7,016 nucleotides of DNA. Source: Methanocorpusculum sp. MCE. GTDB lineage: Archaea > Halobacteriota > Methanomicrobia > Methanomicrobiales > Methanocorpusculaceae. The notes under the pieces were generated by a model. That model did not search any database. It was not told the DNA's origin and worked only from the letters and a program-made list of their open reading frames with translations. The position numbers and the translations under genes are program-made. The first letter of the stretch is position 1; each line of letters starts with the position of its first letter. The stretch is taken from assembly GCA_003315675.1 (NCBI GenBank), contig NIZU01000036.1, positions 1 to 7,016 of the forward strand, read 5' to 3'. Positions 4,568-7,016 of this stretch are shown piece after piece.

Positions 4568-5995
4568 ATGCATGTTCTCTTTCCCACAGGACGCCAGAGT
4601 GCCCCCTCCCTCGTTCTGGCTTTATCCAAGGTAACCGAGTTTACCTGTGAGATCGTCGAAACAGGCGAAATTGCTTCTTTTTTAACACCGGCGTCGTTAG
4701 AGAAGCTTATCGCTTCACATCCCTGCGATCTTGCGGTCGTTTCCGGGATGTGTACGGCTTCGTTTCATGATACGGAAAAGAGAACGGGCATCCCTATCAG
4801 AAAAGGAACGCGCCACGCAGCCGACATGGGGATATGCGTTCCGCTGATAGCCGCCGGCAGGCTTTCTGCGGAAATGCCGGCCGATGATATACTTGCCGAA
4901 GAAAAACGAAAGGCCGCCAGGGAGAATCTGGTTCTTGCGGAGTGGGAGGCGGACGCGTTTTTTACCATCCGGGGGGTCAAGATCGGCGGAACTTCGCGGA
5001 TCAAAGTGATCCACGAGATCATGGATGCCCACCGGCACCCCTTCCTTCGGGATGCGGTGATTCGTGCTCATGAAAACGGGGCCGACATCGTGGATCTCGG
5101 GTTCGGGTTCGATGCGACCGAGGATGATGTGGTCAGATGTTTTTCGATGACGGCGGATCTGGACATCCCGCTTTCGATCGACACGCTGGATCCCGAACTG
5201 ATCGAAGCCTCGCTTTTCCGTGCGGATCTGATCTTTTCTCTTACAAAGGAGACGATCCCCATTCTCACAGAAAAGATTCTGGAGGCGGGAGCGGCGGTCG
5301 TTTTGATCCCGCTGGACGATGCATCTCTCGAAGAAACGATCCGCTCGGCGGTCGGCGCCGGGCTTTTCCGGATTCTGGCAGATCCTCTGCTCCAGCCGCC
5401 GCTTTCGGGGATGACCCGGTCTCTTGCGGGATACCTGCCGGAGACGATCTGTCCGAAGGTGCTTGGATGCGTGAATGTCGTCGAGATGATGGATGCGGAC
5501 AGTCCGGGGGTCTGCGCCGTGCTTGCGTCGGTCGCGGCCGAGACGGGGACTGCGTGTCTTTTGATCTCCGAACACTCGGATAAAACGCATGGGGCTACAG
5601 CCGAGATGCGGCGTGCGGTCGAGATGATGACGTTGTCGAAAGACCGCCCGTATCCAAAGGATGTGGGTCTCGATCTGCTGATTCTCAAAGAAAAACGGTT
5701 CCGGCGGGAGCCCCCGCTCCTCTATGAAGAAATCCGGGATGCCGGGGTTCCGTCGGAGTACCTGACCTATGATCCGAAAGGAAACTTCCGGATCGGACTC
5801 GAGAACGGCTATATCGTCGCCGTCAGAGATGGAAAGGCGATCCGGGGAACTTCGTGTTATGATGTCTTCTCCGCGATTCTTGCAGAAGACGGCGTCTCGC
5901 TGCTGGATCACGCAGGCTATCTTGGAAAAGAGTTGTATAAAGCGGAGCTTGCCCTGCAGTTCGGCAGGAGTTTCGAGCAGGACGGGAAGTTTTGA
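4568..5995 (+). CDS. Dihydropteroate synthase-related protein (DUF6513 / pterin-binding / DUF4346)
   Basis: The product has 475 residues with three recognisable parts. Residues 1-130 form an N-terminal domain typical of this methanogen family (TGRQSAPSL near 7-15, KGTRHAADM near 79-87). Residues about 140-360 form a pterin-binding TIM-barrel region with KIGGTSRIKVIHEI (138-151), GADIVDLGFG (171-180) and PLSIDT (201-206), corresponding to beta-strand motifs of DHPS. Residues about 380-475 form a DUF4346-type tail: DPKGNFRIG (402-410), then HAGYLGKELYKAELAL (448-463) and QD near the end. True folate DHPS is about 280 residues and lacks the end domains, and methanogens make tetrahydromethanopterin instead of folate, so classical DHPS activity is unlikely. 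A role in pterin metabolism or methyl-pterin handling is inferred. The stop lies 2 bases before cbiZ, so they form one operon. Confidence 0.85.
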   Translation: MHVLFPTGRQSAPSLVLALSKVTEFTCEIVETGEIASFLTPASLEKLIASHPCDLAVVSGMCTASFHDTEKRTGIPIRKGTRHAADMGICVPLIAAGRLSAEMPADDILAEEKRKAARENLVLAEWEADAFFTIRGVKIGGTSRIKVIHEIMDAHRHPFLRDAVIRAHENGADIVDLGFGFDATEDDVVRCFSMTADLDIPLSIDTLDPELIEASLFRADLIFSLTKETIPILTEKILEAGAAVVLIPLDDASLEETIRSAVGAGLFRILADPLLQPPLSGMTRSLAGYLPETICPKVLGCVNVVEMMDADSPGVCAVLASVAAETGTACLLISEHSDKTHGATAEMRRAVEMMTLSKDRPYPKDVGLDLLILKEKRFRREPPLLYEEIRDAGVPSEYLTYDPKGNFRIGLENGYIVAVRDGKAIRGTSCYDVFSAILAEDGVSLLDHAGYLGKELYKAELALQFGRSFEQDGKF

Positions 5996-6670
5996 GTATG
6001 CGGTATTATCTGCGAAAGGATGTTTTGATCGTCAGAGGAAACTTTCGGGCGGCAAGCAACGGCGTTGACGGCGGTCTTCGTGATGTCGGATCGATTTTGA
6101 ACATCTCGGTTCCGCGGGATTTTTCGGATGAAGCCTCACGGCACATTGACCTGGTATCAACAACAAACGGATTTCTCCAGCCGCAGTTTGGTCTTCTGAC
6201 CGCTCTCCCGATCACGAACCTCTGCATAGCCCGCTATGACTATGTCGCGGTTTTTGTCACCGCCGCTGTTTCAGACCGGAACCAGACGATCATCATCATC
6301 GTTACCATTGATCGTCCCCTCACCGATGCCGCTTTGCTTGGGGCTATGATGACGGTCACCGAAGCAAAAATGCAGGTGATCACGGCGAGAAAAGTTCCGG
6401 GCAGCGCTCTCTCGACGGACGCCGTGGTCGTGGCCTGCGAAAAAAACGGAAGGGATTCCGGAAGCATTCGCGGGACCTCTGACCGAGACCGGGATGCGCA
6501 TCTCCAAAGCCGTATCCCATGCCCTGACCGAGGCCCTCGTCCGGTTCGACAACTATCTTCTTTCCACCTGGGGAGTGACCCGCGGCTGGTCGAGAGGAAA
6601 TCCCGCGATCGTCAAACGTCACCGGCCGTCGTTTTTCATCTACAGCAGGTATGGGGGCGACCACTGGAAC

Positions 6671-6862
6671 GAATGGATCCCTGAGGACTGCCCGTATTAT
6701 CCATGTCATAACTATGCAGACCAGCAGTGCAGTTTCTGCTACTGTCCGCTTTATCCGTGCATGGATACGGAGTTCGGGCAGATGATCGAGAAACCGCATG
6801 GGGAGATATGGAGCTGCATGGACTGCCGTCTGGTTCACGAACCGCTTGTAGCGAATCATCTT
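6671..6862 (+). other. Cysteine-rich small metal-binding domain (C-terminal part of the cbiZ fusion)
   Basis: Frame 2 encodes EWIPEDCPYYPCHNYADQQC, then SFCYCPLYPC and, further on, SCMDCRLVHEP. Eight cysteines lie between 6689 and 6826, in the order CPYYPC, then C-x2-C-x-C-x4-C, then C-x2-C, with a conserved His. This matches the 'Cys-rich small domain' (Zn-finger-like, PF04071/COG2158) often found next to cobalamin genes in archaea and anaerobes. Its function is not established; metal or corrinoid handling is a guess. It is probably joined to CbiZ by a linker of roughly 35-40 residues. Confidence 0.75.
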
Positions 6863-6934
6863 CTGGCAAATCCCGAAGCAGGCGTTTTGGAACTGAAATC
6901 GTTAAAAAAGAAAAATAGAGAATTTCTAACAACC

Positions 6935-6942
6935 TTTTTTTT
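6935..6942 (+). terminator. Oligo-T run at the end of the cbiZ frame
   Basis: T8 lies inside the last 14 codons of the frame-2 reading, which ends at TAG 6974-6976. A terminator-like tract inside a gene is odd. A one-base change in the A6 run at 6904-6909 would instead end the protein at TAG 6916-6918 and put this T8 in the proper place after the stop. The terminal residues NREFLTTFFLTESTFFSYVE may therefore not belong to the native protein. Confidence 0.4.
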
Positions 6943-6945
6943 GAC

Positions 6946-6959
6946 AGAAAGTACTTTCT
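6946..6959. promoter_or_regulatory. Perfect 14-bp palindrome, candidate operator
   Basis: AGAAAGTACTTTCT is a perfect inverted repeat just after the T8 run. It lies 18 bp before an ATG at 6978 (or 22 bp before ATG 6982) that could start a gene continuing past the window. A dimeric regulator site is the obvious reading, but no binding protein can be named. Its position supports the cbiZ reading frame ending earlier than 6976. Confidence 0.4.
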
Positions 6960-7016
6960 TTTCGTACGTTGAGTAGTATGTATGGGGACTTTCAGCAGCT
7001 TTGGTCTCAACCAGGC

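Larger units (their letters stand above)
5998..6976 (+). pseudogene. cbiZ: Adenosylcobinamide amidohydrolase CbiZ fused to a Cys-rich domain, frameshifted at a poly-A run
   Basis: CbiZ cleaves the aminopropanol/nucleotide-loop amide of adenosylcobinamide to give adenosylcobyric acid, so that salvaged corrinoids can be rebuilt into cobamides. Frame 1 from ATG 5998 gives residues 1-149 with SNGVDGGLRDVGSILNISVPRDF (20-42) and STDAVVVACEK (139-149), as in CbiZ. The match is then lost, and frame 1 runs on to a stop at 6682-6684. Homology resumes in frame 2 at 6446 (TEGIPEAFAGPLTETGMRISKAV), so one A too many in the A7 run at 6440-6446 explains the break. With A6 the protein is 325 residues: CbiZ (about 1-195), then a Cys-rich domain. 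This could be a sequencing error, a real pseudogene or recoding. ATG 5998 follows the upstream stop by 2 bases; TTG 5992 is less likely. If read strictly, translation could restart at ATG 6494. Confidence 0.8.

Noticed and set aside
3822..4568. Longer PHP start at 4568 (MYVILMFLYLHSNYRK...)
   Set aside because: It would begin at the start codon of the divergent gene and cover the only promoter space. The fold begins just after Met 4520.
4715..5911. 398-residue minus-strand open frame
   Set aside because: It is the antisense of the DHPS-related gene. Its composition is Arg/His-rich with no recognisable domain.
6441..6447. A-AAA-AAC slippery heptamer, in phase with cbiZ, as a programmed -1 frameshift
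   Set aside because: The restored frame needs a +1 (or -2) shift. A -1 shift reaches a stop within about 12 codons.
6978..7016. Start of another gene at ATG 6978 (MYGDFQQLWSQPG) or ATG 6982 (MGTFSSFGLNQ)
   Set aside because: Only 11-13 codons are visible and neither frame can be recognised. It is mentioned only as context for the palindrome.

Overview
The window looks like part of a methanogenic archaeon's chromosome, most likely from the order Methanomicrobiales (Methanocorpusculum-like). This rests on gene content: two iron-sulfur flavoproteins of the Isf type, an archaeal-style TruA, a dihydropteroate-synthase-related protein with its methanogen-associated C-terminal domain, and a CbiZ-type corrinoid salvage protein fused to a Cys-rich domain. 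Oligo-T stretches follow several genes, as expected for archaeal termination. The genus is an inference from family knowledge, not from a search.

Layout. 1-159: the last 52 codons of a DDE transposase that enters from the left. 160-1171: about 1 kb with no credible gene. It holds a G-rich quadruplex-like tract, a roughly 600-bp imperfect palindrome (353-956) with nearly identical 145-bp outer arms, and three copies of a double-hairpin module. 1172-2346: two overlapping paralogous isf-type genes on the + strand. 2347-2967: a gap between convergent genes, filled by two inverted copies of a second, unrelated modular hairpin repeat (2384-2605 and 2697-2861), then a hairpin plus T6. 2968-4520: truA and an upstream PHP-domain phosphoesterase gene on the minus strand, overlapping by ATGA. 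4521-4567: a 47-bp divergent promoter region. 4568-6976: a + strand operon of a DHPS-related protein and cbiZ. The cbiZ frame is broken at a 7-A run and resumes as the rest of CbiZ plus a cysteine-rich domain. The last 40 bases may contain the start of another gene.

The isf pair probably makes two small FMN/4Fe-4S electron carriers. PHP and TruA are co-transcribed, and TruA modifies tRNA. The DHPS-related and CbiZ genes pair a pterin-binding fold with corrinoid salvage, the two cofactor worlds that meet in methanogen methyl transfer.

The most unusual content is in the two non-coding regions. Copies of each repeat share flanks that are identical over 24-36 bases, yet the hairpins between the flanks differ completely in sequence and sometimes in number while still pairing. 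Most loops are TTC (GAA on the other strand). This looks like a modular element with exchangeable hairpin slots, selected for single-strand structure rather than protein coding.
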